A DNA stretch of 64,000 bases from Thalassospira alkalitolerans (GCF_002115745.1 NZ_JFKB01000002.1:310001-374000); one strand, 5' to 3'. Positions 7,963 through 18,647 are shown, counted from the first letter of the stretch. Translations and numbers: made by a program. The notes: generated from the sequence alone by a model not told the origin.

Positions 7963-10026
7963 ATGGCCGAATTGCTGCTTGAACTGTTTTCCGAAGAAAT
8001 TCCGGCCCGCATGCAGGCGCGTGCGTCCGATGATCTGACCAAGCTGGTGACTGCGGGTTTGAAAGCCGCCGACCTTGGATTTGATCACGTCGAAGCATTG
8101 GTCACACCGCGCCGTTTGACCCTGATTATTGATGGCCTGCCGGAAAAACAGCCCGACCTTCGCGAAGAACGCCGCGGTCCGCGTGCCGATGCACCGGAAA
8201 AGGCGATTGCAGGCTTTTTGGGCGGTAATGGTGTGACGCTTGAACAATGTGAAAAGCGTGAAACGCCCAAGGGTGTTTTCCTGTTTGCGATTGTCGAGCA
8301 AAAAGGCCGTGCCAGTGCCGAAGTGATCAAGGATATCGTCGAAGACGCTATGGCAAAGCTGCCTTGGCCAAAATCGATGCGCTGGGCCGATCAGAAAGTT
8401 CGCTGGGTCCGTCAACTTGACCGCATCCTGTGCCTGTTTAACGGCAAGGTGATCCCGGTATCATATGGTCCGGTCACCGCAGGGAATATCACAAGCGGCC
8501 ATCGTTTCCTGGCCCCGGCAACCTTTAGCGTTGCCAGTGCCAGGGAATATAAGGCCAAGCTTGCCTTTGCCAAAGTTATGCTGGACCGTGAAGAACGCAA
8601 GAAAGTCATTCTGAACGGGGCGCGCAAGCTGGCCGAGGCCGAAGGTTTCAAGCTTTTGGAAGATAACGGACTTTTGGAAGAAGTCTGTGGTCTTGTTGAA
8701 TGGCCTGTGCCGGTGATGGGCAAGGTCGATGACCAGTTTATGGACATCCCGCGCGAGGTTTTGGAAACCTCGATGCGTGAACACCAGAAATATTTCGTGA
8801 TCGAAGACAAAACCGGCAAACTGGCTGCACGTTTCATCACCATTTCCAACATGGTGACGATGGATAACAACGCCCAGATCATCGCCGGGAATGAGCGGGT
8901 TTTGCGTGCGCGTTTGCATGATGCGAAATTCTTCTGGGATCAGGACCGGAAGATGACGCTGGAACAGCGTTTGCCGAAACTCGACACCATTGTGTTCCAT
9001 GCCAAGCTTGGCACGCTGGCCGCGCGCGTTTTGCGCCTGCGCGGGCTGGCGCGTGAACTCTCGGCCGATATTGACGATTGCGATATCAAATTGGCGGATC
9101 GTGCGGCGGAAATCGCCAAGGCCGATCTGGTTTCGAACATGGTGTTTGAATTTACTGAACTTCAGGGATTGATGGGGAAATATTACGCCGAAAATGACGG
9201 CGAAGCCCCGGAAGTCGCCAATGCCATTGCCGAGCATTATGCCCCGGCTGGTCCGTCGGATATGTGTCCGGCCGCACCGGTTTCGGTTGCTTTGGCACTG
9301 GCTGAGAAGCTCGATACCCTTGCCGGGTTCTTTGCGATTGATGAAAAACCGACCGGGTCAAAAGATCCGTTCGCATTGCGTCGCGCGGCATTGGGTGTCA
9401 TCCGGCTGGTTTTGGAAAATGGTTTGCGGGTGCCGCTGCGGCGCATATTTGCCTTTGCCGTTTCCCAATATCCGGCCTCTATTCGTCGTGACGAGGCGGT
9501 TGATGAACTTTTGGCATTCTTTGCCGACCGCCTGAAAGTCCATCTGCGTGAACAAGGTGTGCGCCATGATCTGGTGTCTGCCGTGTTTGCATTGGATGGC
9601 GAGGACGATCTTGTCCGCCTTCTGGCCCGTGTTGATGCGCTTGCCGATTTTGTTTCGGGTGAAAGCGGCGTCAACCTTATGGCTGGGTACAAGCGTGCGT
9701 CCAACATTCTGCGTATCGAAGAAAAGAAGGATGAGAAATCCTATGATGCGGAGGTTTCCGCCGATCTTCTGACGCAGGACGAGGAACGTAAACTGTATCA
9801 GGCGCTCATCGATGTCCGGCATAAGGCTTTGCCGCTTCTGCGGGCTGAGAATTATGCCGCGGCTATGGCCGAGTTCGCGCATTTGCGGGGCCCGGTCGAT
9901 GCATTCTTCGAAGGGGTCACGGTAAATAGTGACAAGGCAGAAGAACGTGCCAACCGGCTTAAGCTTTTGGCGCAAATTCGTACTGCCCTGCATGATGTTG
10001 CCGATTTCTCGAAGATCGAGTCATAA
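7963..10026 (+). CDS. glyS: Glycine--tRNA ligase beta subunit
   Basis: The 687-residue beta subunit binds tRNA-Gly for the alpha2-beta2 glycyl-tRNA synthetase. It opens with LLLELFSEEIPARMQ, a signature of GlyS, and contains the SMREHQKYFVIED and RVLRARLHDAKFFWDQD blocks typical of the family in the middle. Near 420-470 the KYYAENDG and AEKLDTLAGFF segments belong to the HD-like domain. The C-terminal quarter is the anticodon-binding region (DALRs type). Length is normal. It follows glyQ directly and precedes ppdK by 58 bases. Confidence 0.98.
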   Translation: MAELLLELFSEEIPARMQARASDDLTKLVTAGLKAADLGFDHVEALVTPRRLTLIIDGLPEKQPDLREERRGPRADAPEKAIAGFLGGNGVTLEQCEKRETPKGVFLFAIVEQKGRASAEVIKDIVEDAMAKLPWPKSMRWADQKVRWVRQLDRILCLFNGKVIPVSYGPVTAGNITSGHRFLAPATFSVASAREYKAKLAFAKVMLDREERKKVILNGARKLAEAEGFKLLEDNGLLEEVCGLVEWPVPVMGKVDDQFMDIPREVLETSMREHQKYFVIEDKTGKLAARFITISNMVTMDNNAQIIAGNERVLRARLHDAKFFWDQDRKMTLEQRLPKLDTIVFHAKLGTLAARVLRLRGLARELSADIDDCDIKLADRAAEIAKADLVSNMVFEFTELQGLMGKYYAENDGEAPEVANAIAEHYAPAGPSDMCPAAPVSVALALAEKLDTLAGFFAIDEKPTGSKDPFALRRAALGVIRLVLENGLRVPLRRIFAFAVSQYPASIRRDEAVDELLAFFADRLKVHLREQGVRHDLVSAVFALDGEDDLVRLLARVDALADFVSGESGVNLMAGYKRASNILRIEEKKDEKSYDAEVSADLLTQDEERKLYQALIDVRHKALPLLRAENYAAAMAEFAHLRGPVDAFFEGVTVNSDKAEERANRLKLLAQIRTALHDVADFSKIES

Positions 10027-10084
10027 ATACGGTCAAGGACACGGGGTTCCCCGCATCGCCTTGACCAGATGAGGAAAAGGCAAG

Positions 10085-12748
10085 ATGACCAAATGGGTAT
10101 ACGGCTTCGGTGGCGGTAGCGCCGAAGGACGTTCCGATATGCGCGAGCTTTTGGGCGGTAAAGGTGCGAACCTTGCCGAGATGAGCAATCTTGGGCTTCC
10201 GGTCCCGCCGGGCTTTACCATTACGACCGAAGTTTGCACGGCATTTTATGACAATGACCGTGCGTACCCCGATGGTCTGGATACCGAAGTTGAAAAATCA
10301 CTGGCGGCTATTGAAGCGCTGGTGGGCCGTAAATTTGGCGATGCCAAAGATCCGTTGCTGGTTTCTGTTCGATCCGGCGCGCGGGCATCGATGCCCGGCA
10401 TGATGGATACTGTTCTTAATCTCGGCCTGAATGATGAAACGGTTGAAGGTTTGGCGGCGGTCTCTGGTGATCGCCGTTTTGCGTATGATAGCTATCGCCG
10501 CTTTATTCAGATGTATGGCGATGTCGTTCTGGGCGTTGAACATTATCATTTCGAAGAAATTCTTGAAATCCACAAGGAAGACAAGGGCTATGTCCTTGAT
10601 ACCGAAATGGATGCCGATGACTGGCAGGCGGTTGTTCAGGGGTTCAAGAAAAAGGTCGATACCGAACTTGGGCGTCCTTTCCCGCAGGACCCGCGTGAAC
10701 AGCTTTGGGGCGCGATTGGGGCGGTTTTTGGTAGCTGGATGAATGCGCGTGCCAATACGTATCGGCGTTTGCATAGCATCCCGGCCAGCTGGGGCACGGC
10801 GGTTAACGTTCAGGCCATGGTCTTTGGCAATATGGGCGATGATTGTGCGACCGGTGTTTGTTTCTCGCGCAATCCATCAACCGGCGAAGATCGGTTTTAT
10901 GGTGAATACCTGATTAATGCGCAGGGCGAAGACGTGGTTGCGGGTATTCGTACCCCGGCACCGTTGACCAAGATCGAACGCGAAGAATCCGGTTCTGACC
11001 TTCGGTCTATGGAAGAAACCATGCCTGGCGTCTTTGGCGAGTTATGCGATATCCGCGACAAGCTGGAAGCGCATTATCGCGATATGCAGGACATGGAATT
11101 CACCGTTCAATCGGGCAAACTTTATATGCTGCAGACCCGGGCAGGGAAACGGACTGCCAAAGCAGCCCTTCGTATCGCGGTCGAAATGTGCGAGGCAAAT
11201 GTGATCACACGTGAAGATGCGCTTCGCCGTGTTGATCCGGCCCAGCTTGATCAATTGTTGCATCCAACGCTTGATCCGGCGGCGGAGCGCAAGGTGATTG
11301 GCATGGGGCTTCCGGCATCGCCCGGCGCGGCATCCGGCCAGATCGTCTTTTCCGCCGAAGTGGCCGAAGATTGGGTGCACAGCCGGGGCCACAAGGTCAT
11401 TCTGGTGCGGATCGAAACCAGCCCCGAAGATATTGCCGGTATGCATGCTGCGGAAGGTATTTTGACATCGCGCGGTGGCATGACCAGCCACGCGGCCGTG
11501 GTGGCACGTGGCATGGGAACGCCGTGTGTTTGTGGTGCCGGTCAGGTCAAGATCGACTATGCCAATAAAACCATGATGTCAGGTGGGGTAACCCTTAAGG
11601 AAGGGGATGTGATCACCCTTGACGGGGCAACCGGCGAAGTGATGTTGGGCGAGGTTGCGACCCTGAAGCCTGATCTTTCGGGTGATTTTTCGCAATTGAT
11701 GGAATGGGCCGATGGTGTGCGCCGACTTAAGGTCCGCACCAATGCCGAAACCCCCGATGACGCGGCAACCGCGCGGGGATTTGGGGCCGAGGGTATTGGC
11801 CTTTGCCGGACAGAACATATGTTCTTTGACCCGGCACGCATCATTTCCATGCGCGAAATGATTTTGGCCGATACCGAAAAGGGCCGCCGTGCGGCCTTGG
11901 ACAAGCTTCTGCCCTATCAGCGTCAGGACTTTATTGATCTGTTCCGGATCATGAAGGGACTGCCGGTGACGATCCGTTTGCTTGATCCGCCGTTGCATGA
12001 GTTCCTGCCGCATGGCGATGCGGAAATCGCCGAAGTTGCCAATGCTGCGGGTGTGGCCGAGGCGGTTGTGCGTCGCCGGATATTGGAGCTTTCGGAAGCT
12101 AACCCGATGCTGGGTCATCGCGGCTGTCGTCTTGGCATCAGTTATCCTGAAATCTATGAAATGCAGACGCGCGCGATTTTTGAAGCCGCGATTGAGGTTT
12201 CAAAGGATGGCGGCGATCCGGTAATCCCGGAAATCATGATCCCGCTGATCATCGGCAAGAAGGAACTTGAAATCCTTAAGGCCGTGATCATCAATGTTGC
12301 GAGCGAAGTCGAGGCCGAAAAATCGGCCAAGCTTGAATTCCTTGTCGGCACCATGATCGAATTGCCGCGTGCCGCACTTAAAGCTGGTGAAATCGCCGAA
12401 GAAGCCGAATTCTTTAGCTTTGGGACCAACGATTTGACCCAGACGACCTATGGTCTGTCACGTGATGACGCATCCCGGTTCCTTGATACCTATATTTCCA
12501 AGGATATCTTTGCCGGTGATCCGTTTGTATCGCTTGATCAGGAAGGGGTTGGTGAGTTGGTCAGGATTGCGGCCGAACGTGGCCGCAAAACGCGAAGCGA
12601 CATCAAGCTTGGCATTTGCGGTGAACATGGCGGCGATCCGTCATCGATCGCATTCTGTGATCAATTGGGCTTGGATTACGTATCGTGTTCGCCCTATCGC
12701 GTGCCGATTGCCCGCCTTGCCGCAGCGCAGGCAGCACTGAAAAGCTAA
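10085..12748 (+). CDS. ppdK: Pyruvate, phosphate dikinase
   Basis: The 887-residue cytosolic enzyme interconverts pyruvate, ATP and phosphate with phosphoenolpyruvate, AMP and diphosphate. The N-terminal ATP-grasp domain shows [10 protein letters not shown] and [19 protein letters not shown]. The swivelling phosphohistidine domain has [15 protein letters not shown] with the catalytic His at about residue 469. The C-terminal PEP/pyruvate barrel has the catalytic Cys at about residue 845 in [11 protein letters not shown]. All key residues are present and length is normal. It follows glyS in the same direction, an arrangement common in alphaproteobacteria, and ends at a strong bidirectional terminator. 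Confidence 0.98.
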   Translation: MTKWVYGFGGGSAEGRSDMRELLGGKGANLAEMSNLGLPVPPGFTITTEVCTAFYDNDRAYPDGLDTEVEKSLAAIEALVGRKFGDAKDPLLVSVRSGARASMPGMMDTVLNLGLNDETVEGLAAVSGDRRFAYDSYRRFIQMYGDVVLGVEHYHFEEILEIHKEDKGYVLDTEMDADDWQAVVQGFKKKVDTELGRPFPQDPREQLWGAIGAVFGSWMNARANTYRRLHSIPASWGTAVNVQAMVFGNMGDDCATGVCFSRNPSTGEDRFYGEYLINAQGEDVVAGIRTPAPLTKIEREESGSDLRSMEETMPGVFGELCDIRDKLEAHYRDMQDMEFTVQSGKLYMLQTRAGKRTAKAALRIAVEMCEANVITREDALRRVDPAQLDQLLHPTLDPAAERKVIGMGLPASPGAASGQIVFSAEVAEDWVHSRGHKVILVRIETSPEDIAGMHAAEGILTSRGGMTSHAAVVARGMGTPCVCGAGQVKIDYANKTMMSGGVTLKEGDVITLDGATGEVMLGEVATLKPDLSGDFSQLMEWADGVRRLKVRTNAETPDDAATARGFGAEGIGLCRTEHMFFDPARIISMREMILADTEKGRRAALDKLLPYQRQDFIDLFRIMKGLPVTIRLLDPPLHEFLPHGDAEIAEVANAAGVAEAVVRRRILELSEANPMLGHRGCRLGISYPEIYEMQTRAIFEAAIEVSKDGGDPVIPEIMIPLIIGKKELEILKAVIINVASEVEAEKSAKLEFLVGTMIELPRAALKAGEIAEEAEFFSFGTNDLTQTTYGLSRDDASRFLDTYISKDIFAGDPFVSLDQEGVGELVRIAAERGRKTRSDIKLGICGEHGGDPSSIAFCDQLGLDYVSCSPYRVPIARLAAAQAALKS

Positions 12749-12777
12749 TTTGTACGGATGTGATCCGGATGCATATT

Positions 12778-12815
12778 AGTAAAACGGCGGCAGGTTATCC
12801 TGCCGCCGTTTTACT
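12778..12815. terminator. Bidirectional terminator between ppdK and ygfZ
   Basis: A perfect 17-bp stem, AGTAAAACGGCGGCAGG (12778-12794) and its complement (12799-12815), closes a TTAT loop. The A-rich and T-rich arm ends and the T-run at 12824-12830 suit termination of ppdK. The same hairpin stops ygfZ on the other strand. Confidence 0.92.
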
Positions 12816-12833
12816 TTTAGGTGTTTTTTTGTT

Positions 12834-13748
12834 TTAGGCCGCAGGTTCCGGCAGATTGACCCAATCAGGCACATGAACGGTGATTTTGGCATCGCCAGCG
12901 GTCAGTTCCGCGTCATTGCCAATGCGTTCCAGCCGGATCAGGGCAAGACCGCCATTGCCATGGATGCTGCGGATGATACCGGCTTCCTTGTCGCCATTCA
13001 TGATGGCTGTGCCGGTTTCAGGCGCCGGGCCGATAATCGTGATTGGCAGCAGGCGTTTGCGCACAAGGCCGCGATACTTGGTGCGTGCGGTCAATTCTTG
13101 GCCCATATAGCAGCCTTTTTTGAAATCAACGCCGCCAAGTTCCTCGAACCCGTTTTCAAGCAAGATCGCCCGGTCGATTTCCATTTCCTCGCTGCCATTG
13201 GGCAGGCCAAGGGTCACGCGGCGCTGATGATAGGTGGCGGCATCACTTTCGGTTGCGCCAATCGCCGCCATCTGGGCCAGTTCATTTTTCGGCAGCAAAA
13301 CACGTGCGCCGATCAAGCTCAGGCGTGGGTCGACAGCCTTGATGCCGTCTGCCAATGGTGCCGTCGCACCGGCTGTGTCAGGCAGATTAAGGGCTGTAAG
13401 CGCACCGTCGCCAAAGACGGTAATGACGTCATAGCTTTCGGTGACGTCGGTTAGCTCGACCTTGGCGCGCAGTTTGTACATGCGGAGTTTTTTATAAAAC
13501 TCGGCGGCGCGCGCACCGTCTTCGCCACGTTCGCAATCGATCAGAAGGCTGTCCTGGTCCTGCTGATAGATGAAAAAATCAAACAGGAATTTTCCCTGCG
13601 GGGTCAAAAGCGCCCCATAGCCGGAATGATCAGCGGTGATTTTTTCGATGTCGTTTGATACCAGCCCTTGAAGGAAGCTGATGCGGTCTGGCCCGCTGAC
13701 ACGGATAACGGCCCGGTCAGGCAAGGGGGTGTATAAAGTCTCACTCAT
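12834..13748 (-). CDS. ygfZ: YgfZ/GcvT-like folate-binding protein
   Basis: This 304-residue folate-binding protein belongs to the group that supports assembly or repair of certain iron-sulphur enzymes. It resembles the aminomethyltransferase GcvT but carries the YgfZ signature K-G-C-Y-x-G-Q-E, seen here as KKGCYMGQELTAR with the key Cys at about residue 213. The N-terminal VSGPDRISFLQGLVSNDIEKI segment is also typical. It is convergent with ppdK. The 147 bases between its start and the glycosyltransferase gene at 13896 form a divergent promoter region. Confidence 0.93.
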   Translation of the reverse strand: MSETLYTPLPDRAVIRVSGPDRISFLQGLVSNDIEKITADHSGYGALLTPQGKFLFDFFIYQQDQDSLLIDCERGEDGARAAEFYKKLRMYKLRAKVELTDVTESYDVITVFGDGALTALNLPDTAGATAPLADGIKAVDPRLSLIGARVLLPKNELAQMAAIGATESDAATYHQRRVTLGLPNGSEEMEIDRAILLENGFEELGGVDFKKGCYMGQELTARTKYRGLVRKRLLPITIIGPAPETGTAIMNGDKEAGIIRSIHGNGGLALIRLERIGNDAELTAGDAKITVHVPDWVNLPEPAA

Positions 13749-13895
13749 TTTCTTATGGCTCCGGTTTATCGGAATTCGTTGGCCGAAATGTGGGGCAATG
13801 ACCGGGATTTGGCAAGGGGCGTTTGATGTATGGCAAAAGAGTTATATTGCAAGAAAAGCCTTCATAAATTGCCCGGGAACCGATAGAACGCTTGT

Positions 13896-14936
13896 ATGAA
13901 AATATTGATGCTGGACCGTTCAATCGGCTTTGATCCCAAGGATCGTGAAGCCCGCCCGCTGGGATCGCGCCAACGCGGATTTATCGCATTGGCCGAGGCC
14001 CTTGTTGCCCGTGGTCACAAGGTTGAAGCCCGCCGGAACGGCGGCATCGATCTTGATCATAACGCTGTTGCCTGGCGACAGCTTGATAGCGCGATGCCGC
14101 CGTTTGGTGGCGATCCGGTGGATCGGGTTCTGGTCTGGCGCGATGCGGAATTGCTGCGTCATCCATCAATCCCTGACGGTGTTGATTGCTGGCTTTGGTT
14201 CGATGGTCTGGCGCCTGAGCTTAATGCTGATAAGGCGCGATTGGCTTTGCTTGAAACCGGTGCCTTGGTGATTTTTGTCCATGAAGATCAGGGCAAGGCA
14301 TTCGACGGTGAGACGGCCAAACGACCGGTTGTAATTGCCCCTGGGGCGTGCCCGGCCTTTGCCATGGCGTCAAACATGCATTGGGCGTTTGAAAGCCGCG
14401 ATGATCTTGCGGTGACGGTCGCCAACAGCAAAACCGGTATTGCCCAGATTATTCGCATCTGGTCGGCTTATGTCGCGCCAAAGGCACCTGATGCGGTGCT
14501 TGAAATTTATGCCGCCGATCTGTTTTCGGCGATGGCGGGCGAAACCGACGACGTTTCTGATGAATTGGTCGATATGGTGCGCGAAAATATCGATAAGGGT
14601 GTTCGTGTTTGCCGGCCGATGCCCGAGGGCGATATGGCTGAACGTGTCGCGAATGCGCGTGTTTTCTTGCATCACGGTAAATACGGTCATGATCAGGTCG
14701 GTCAGTGGATTTGCGATGCGCAGGCCGCAGCGACGCCGGTTGTATCCTATGGCGGGGTTGCCAAGGCGCGGGTCGAAAATGGCAAGACCGGCTATATCGT
14801 TCCCGATGAAACGGCCTATGGCAACTTGGTTACGCAGCTTTTGTCCGACCGCCAGATTTTCGCCAGCCAGTCCGAGGCCGCGCGCAGTAGCCGCCGTGAA
14901 TGGCTTGACGTTGCTGGCGCGCTGGAGAAACTTTAA
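13896..14936 (+). CDS. Glycosyltransferase, GT4-like
   Basis: The 346-residue predicted cytosolic glycosyltransferase has two Rossmann-like halves. The N-terminus MKILMLDRSIGFDPKD leads into a region with LAEALVARGHKVEARRNG, and the C-terminal half has FLHHGKYGHDQVGQWICDAQ and VSYGGVAKARVENGKTGYIV, the acceptor/donor region of GT-B enzymes, where GKTGYIVP corresponds to the G-x-x-G-x-L/V-V loop of family GT4. No exact substrate can be assigned. It is the first of four surface-glycan genes; GT9 begins 3 bases after its stop. Confidence 0.78.
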   Translation: MKILMLDRSIGFDPKDREARPLGSRQRGFIALAEALVARGHKVEARRNGGIDLDHNAVAWRQLDSAMPPFGGDPVDRVLVWRDAELLRHPSIPDGVDCWLWFDGLAPELNADKARLALLETGALVIFVHEDQGKAFDGETAKRPVVIAPGACPAFAMASNMHWAFESRDDLAVTVANSKTGIAQIIRIWSAYVAPKAPDAVLEIYAADLFSAMAGETDDVSDELVDMVRENIDKGVRVCRPMPEGDMAERVANARVFLHHGKYGHDQVGQWICDAQAAATPVVSYGGVAKARVENGKTGYIVPDETAYGNLVTQLLSDRQIFASQSEAARSSRREWLDVAGALEKL

Positions 14937-14939
14937 ATC

Positions 14940-15911
14940 GTGCGCTTGCTGTTCATTACCTCGAACCGCCTTGGCGATGCTGTTCTTTCAACATCGGTAT
15001 TGCGTCATTACGTTGAAACCAATCCCGGTATCAAGGTAACGGTGGCATGTGGGCCGGTTGCCGCCCCGATTTTCGAAGCCGTAGCGGGGCTTGAACGCAT
15101 CATTGAAATGCCCAAACAAAAACGCGGTGCGCATTGGTGGAAGCTTTGGAAATCTGTTGCGTTCCATTGGTGGGATATCATTGTTGATCTGCGTGGCAGT
15201 GCAACGGCTTATGTCCTTCCGGGGTGGAAGCGGGTGGTGCTTTCAGGCAATGATGATGATCTGCATCGGGTTGAACAACTTGGGCGCTTGATCGGTATTG
15301 ATCCCGCGCCAGAGCCATTTGTTTGGACCGCGCCCGAACATGACAAGCGTGCCTTGGAACTTTTGCCTTTCGATGAACGGCCGCTTTTGGTGGTCGGACC
15401 AAGTGCGAATTGGATCGGCAAGACATGGCAGCCGGAACGCTTTGCCGAAACCATCGGTAAATTAAGGTCGGTTGGCGGTGTTTTGGAAGATGCACATGTG
15501 TTGCTGGTGGGGGCGCCAAATGAACGTGATGCATCCGAGCCGGTGATTGCATCGATCCCCGAAAATCGCCGGACCGAGATTTTTGGCAATGAGCATCTTT
15601 TAACCGTGATGGCGTGCTTGCGCCGTGCTGATTTGTATGTTGGCAATGATTCAGGGCTGATGCATATGGCGGCTGCATCGGGAAAGCCGACCATTGGATT
15701 GTTTGGTCCGTCACGGGACGAGCATTATCGACCTTTTGCGAAATGGGGACGCGCAGTCCGCACCGATTGGTCGTATGACAAAATTATCGAAAACAGAACC
15801 AGTCGCTTCTCCAAGGAAGTGTTGATGGATACATTGCCGGTCGACAAAGTTGTTTTGGCAGCAGAAGAACTTATGGCGGAATACCGGATGGAGGAAGGAA
15901 CTCATGGCTGA
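14940..15911 (+). CDS. Glycosyltransferase family 9 (heptosyltransferase-like)
   Basis: The 323-residue GT-B enzyme belongs to the ADP-heptose:LPS heptosyltransferase family. The N-terminal LLFITSNRLGDAVLSTSVLR and the C-terminal VGNDSGLMHMAAASGKPTIG (about residues 235-256) are the two hallmark regions; the second binds the nucleotide sugar. It starts at GTG 14940, just after the preceding stop, and overlaps the next gene by 8 bases, so it is translationally coupled. It probably adds a core sugar to lipopolysaccharide at the cytosolic face of the membrane. Confidence 0.9.
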   Translation: MRLLFITSNRLGDAVLSTSVLRHYVETNPGIKVTVACGPVAAPIFEAVAGLERIIEMPKQKRGAHWWKLWKSVAFHWWDIIVDLRGSATAYVLPGWKRVVLSGNDDDLHRVEQLGRLIGIDPAPEPFVWTAPEHDKRALELLPFDERPLLVVGPSANWIGKTWQPERFAETIGKLRSVGGVLEDAHVLLVGAPNERDASEPVIASIPENRRTEIFGNEHLLTVMACLRRADLYVGNDSGLMHMAAASGKPTIGLFGPSRDEHYRPFAKWGRAVRTDWSYDKIIENRTSRFSKEVLMDTLPVDKVVLAAEELMAEYRMEEGTHG

Positions 15912-16668
15912 TAAATCACCGCGCCTTTCCGTGGTTATGTGCGCACATAACGAGGAAGAACGCCTTCCATCCTGTTTGAGCCATCTGACCTTTGCCGATG
16001 AAATTATCGTTCTTTGCGATAAATGCACCGACCGGACCGAGGAAATTGCCCGTGAATTCGGCGCGAAAATCATCACGGGAAGTTGGGACATTGAGGGCGA
16101 TCGCCGCAACCGCGTTCTGCAAGAAGCGACCGGCGATTGGGTTTTTGAAGTCGATGCCGATGAACACGTGAATGAAGAACTTGCGAAATCGATCCGCAAG
16201 GCAATCGTGGATACCGAGTTCGACTGTTTTGTCGTTTCTGTGCATAATTATATCGGCAAGCGCCTTGTGCGATATGGCTGGGGGGCATCCTATGGAACTT
16301 CGGCGGTACGGCGTTTATTCCGTGCTGGCAGAAAGACCTGGAGGGCAGAACGGGTTCATCCGTCATTTGAATTGACCGGACGAACCGGGCCGTATCTTGA
16401 CGGTGCGCTGTTGCATTATGTCGATCGCAATATCAGTGACATGGTCAAAAGACTGAACAGTTATAGTTCTGCACGTGCTGCTGATCTTAGGGCCAGTGGC
16501 AAGATTGGAAGCTTTGCGAATAATTTCAGGCGTATCTTTTCCCGATTTTTCCGCTGTTTTGTTTCGCGCAAGGGATACAAGGAAGGTGGAATGGGGTTCC
16601 TGATCGCGGTGTTTGCAGCTTTGTTCCCAATGTTGTCCTATTTGAAGGCTCGATACGACGATGAATGA
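15904..16668 (+). CDS. Glycosyltransferase family 2 (WaaE/KdtX-like)
   Basis: The 254-residue GT-A enzyme has LSVVMCAHNEEERLPSCL at the N-terminus, then ADEIIVLCDKCTDRTEEIA and the metal-binding acidic motif FEVDADEHV near residue 85. It resembles WaaE/KdtX core glucosyltransferases. ATG 15904 is chosen because a GGAGGAAGG ribosome site lies just upstream and the family begins there; a TTG at 15850 would extend it inside the previous gene. It overlaps the GT9 gene, supporting a shared role in lipopolysaccharide core assembly. Confidence 0.88.
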   Translation: MADKSPRLSVVMCAHNEEERLPSCLSHLTFADEIIVLCDKCTDRTEEIAREFGAKIITGSWDIEGDRRNRVLQEATGDWVFEVDADEHVNEELAKSIRKAIVDTEFDCFVVSVHNYIGKRLVRYGWGASYGTSAVRRLFRAGRKTWRAERVHPSFELTGRTGPYLDGALLHYVDRNISDMVKRLNSYSSARAADLRASGKIGSFANNFRRIFSRFFRCFVSRKGYKEGGMGFLIAVFAALFPMLSYLKARYDDE

Positions 16669-16778
16669 GGATGGTTGGCGCTTGTAAACAGTGACAGACA
16701 TTTAGCCGTCAATTTGTAGATTTTATTTTGCGATCTTAAAAGCAAGGCTTCCACGATTTTAAGTGGGTTGTAGGTAAT

Positions 16779-18539
16779 ATGTCCTCTGTATCCGGTATTC
16801 TTTCCAGGAATAGTGTTGATGTCGACGACCGGAAACTGGACCAACTTCGTGATGCGTTGCTTCATCGTGGTCCGGACGGGGCAGGGCGGTATGTGAAGAG
16901 CGGGGTTGGGTTTGTTCAGACGCGTCTGGCGATTATTGACCTGACTACCGGTGATCAGCCCCTGTATCACGAGAACGGCAGTGCGATTGTTGCCAATGGC
17001 GAGATTTATAACTATCTCGAACTGCGGCGGGAGCTGGGCGAGGCGGGATTTAAAACCGGATCGGATAGTGAAACAGCGCTTCGCCTTTATGCGCGCGATG
17101 GTATTGCCGGGTTTGATAAATTGCGCGGGATGTATGCCTTTGCAATTCATGACGTGGTCGATAATCAAGTCATTTTATGCCGTGACCCATTTGGCATCAA
17201 ACAGCTTTATTATGTTGAAACACCTGATTATTTCGCATTTGCATCCGAGCCCCATGCCTTGATCGCAGCCGGTTTGGCAGGGCGGGAGTTGCGCTCCGAT
17301 GTTCGTGCCGAATTATTGCAAATCCAGTTTGGTACCGGAACCCATACAATTTTTGATGGTATCAACCGCTTGTTGCCGGGCGAGACGCTTGTTCTGAAAA
17401 ACGGACGGGTGGTTGAACGCCGCCGTCGTGCGGTTTTAAGTGATGAAGGCGTCCTTGGGACCAGCCTTGAGGATGCACTTGGCGAATGGGATCGGGTGTT
17501 TGAAGAAGCAGTGCGATTGCATCAGCGATCCGATGTTGATTATGCCATGTTCCTGTCGGGTGGGGTGGATAGTGCATCGCTGCTTGGCATGATGCATCGG
17601 TTAAATGAACGACCTGTCTGTGCCTATACCGCCGCCTTTGAGGCCGGTAGTGTGCATGATGAGCGCGAATTGGCGCGCAAGGTCGCCAAGGCCTGCAATG
17701 CCAGACATATCGAAGTCATGTTTTCGGAAAGCGATTTTTGGGATCTGTTGCCCGAAGTCGCCGCGGCGGTTGATGATCCTTGCGCTGATTACGCAATCCT
17801 TCCGACCTATAAGCTGGCAAAAGAAGCCGCGCGTGATTTTAAGGTTGTCCTGTCTGGCGAGGGTGGGGACGAGCTTTTTGGCGGTTATGGGCGTTATCGA
17901 TCCGTGATGCGGCCCTTCTTGCTTGGCGGGCGGGTGATGCGGTCCAAGGGGACTTTTGATGCGCTGGATGTCTTGCGTGCCGAGGTTGTTCACGGTTGGC
18001 GTGATGGTATTGCAGCATCGGAAAACCGCGAAAGCCGCGGAAAACGTTCGCGGTTGGCAATTGCACAGGCGGTCGATTGTTCCGACTGGTTGCCAAATGA
18101 TCTTTTGATCAAGCTTGATCGTTGCCTGATGGCGCATGGTCTGGAAGGCCGCACGCCGTTTCTTGATCCGATGGTGGCCGAATTTGCGTATCGCCTGCCG
18201 GATCGTTTGAAGATCCGAAAAGGCACTGGAAAGTTTATGTTACGCAACTGGTTGGATCGTTGTCTGCCGATGGCGGAACCATTTGGTAAAAAGCGCGGCT
18301 TTACGGTGCCGGTTGCCGAATGGATTGGTCAGCAGGGCAAACGTTTGGGCCCGCTGGTGGCCAGACAGCCCGGGATTACCGAAATAGCCAAGCCGGGTGC
18401 TGTTGAAAAACTGTTTGTCACTGGTGGCAAGAAGGAAGGTGCAGCGGCATGGCATTTGCTGTTTTATGCGCTTTGGCATCGCAGCAATGTCTTGGGCCAC
18501 GCGCCGAGCGGCGATGTGTTTGAAACCTTGACGCATTAG
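16779..18539 (+). CDS. Asparagine synthase-like protein lacking the glutaminase Cys
   Basis: The 586-residue protein has the AsnB layout: an N-terminal Ntn amidotransferase domain (HRGPDGAG, RLAIIDL, NGEIYNYLELR) and a C-terminal ATP pyrophosphatase domain with the PP-loop FLSGGVDSAS at about 258-267, GEGGDELFGGYGRY near 364-377 and LEGRTPFLD further on. In AsnB the processed N-terminus is Cys (MCGI); here the codons after ATG 16779 read S-S-V-S-G-I-L, so the nucleophile is Ser. Glutamine hydrolysis should be lost or weak, while the synthetase half looks intact. It follows the glycosyltransferases, so it may amidate a surface sugar or use free ammonia; this is inference. Confidence 0.88.
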   Translation: MSSVSGILSRNSVDVDDRKLDQLRDALLHRGPDGAGRYVKSGVGFVQTRLAIIDLTTGDQPLYHENGSAIVANGEIYNYLELRRELGEAGFKTGSDSETALRLYARDGIAGFDKLRGMYAFAIHDVVDNQVILCRDPFGIKQLYYVETPDYFAFASEPHALIAAGLAGRELRSDVRAELLQIQFGTGTHTIFDGINRLLPGETLVLKNGRVVERRRRAVLSDEGVLGTSLEDALGEWDRVFEEAVRLHQRSDVDYAMFLSGGVDSASLLGMMHRLNERPVCAYTAAFEAGSVHDERELARKVAKACNARHIEVMFSESDFWDLLPEVAAAVDDPCADYAILPTYKLAKEAARDFKVVLSGEGGDELFGGYGRYRSVMRPFLLGGRVMRSKGTFDALDVLRAEVVHGWRDGIAASENRESRGKRSRLAIAQAVDCSDWLPNDLLIKLDRCLMAHGLEGRTPFLDPMVAEFAYRLPDRLKIRKGTGKFMLRNWLDRCLPMAEPFGKKRGFTVPVAEWIGQQGKRLGPLVARQPGITEIAKPGAVEKLFVTGGKKEGAAAWHLLFYALWHRSNVLGHAPSGDVFETLTH

Positions 18540-18647
18540 AACCCGAGAAGATTTCAAAACGGCGGCGGGGATGGCCGGGAACAAATTGCACGCTGGCGCA
18601 TTTGCATAGCATGTGATTGTTTCTGAAACAGTATCGGGAATGAACCG

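Noticed and set aside
7345..8415. A 356-codon minus-strand open frame
   Set aside because: It is antisense to glyQ and glyS, both strongly conserved; the translation has no family features.
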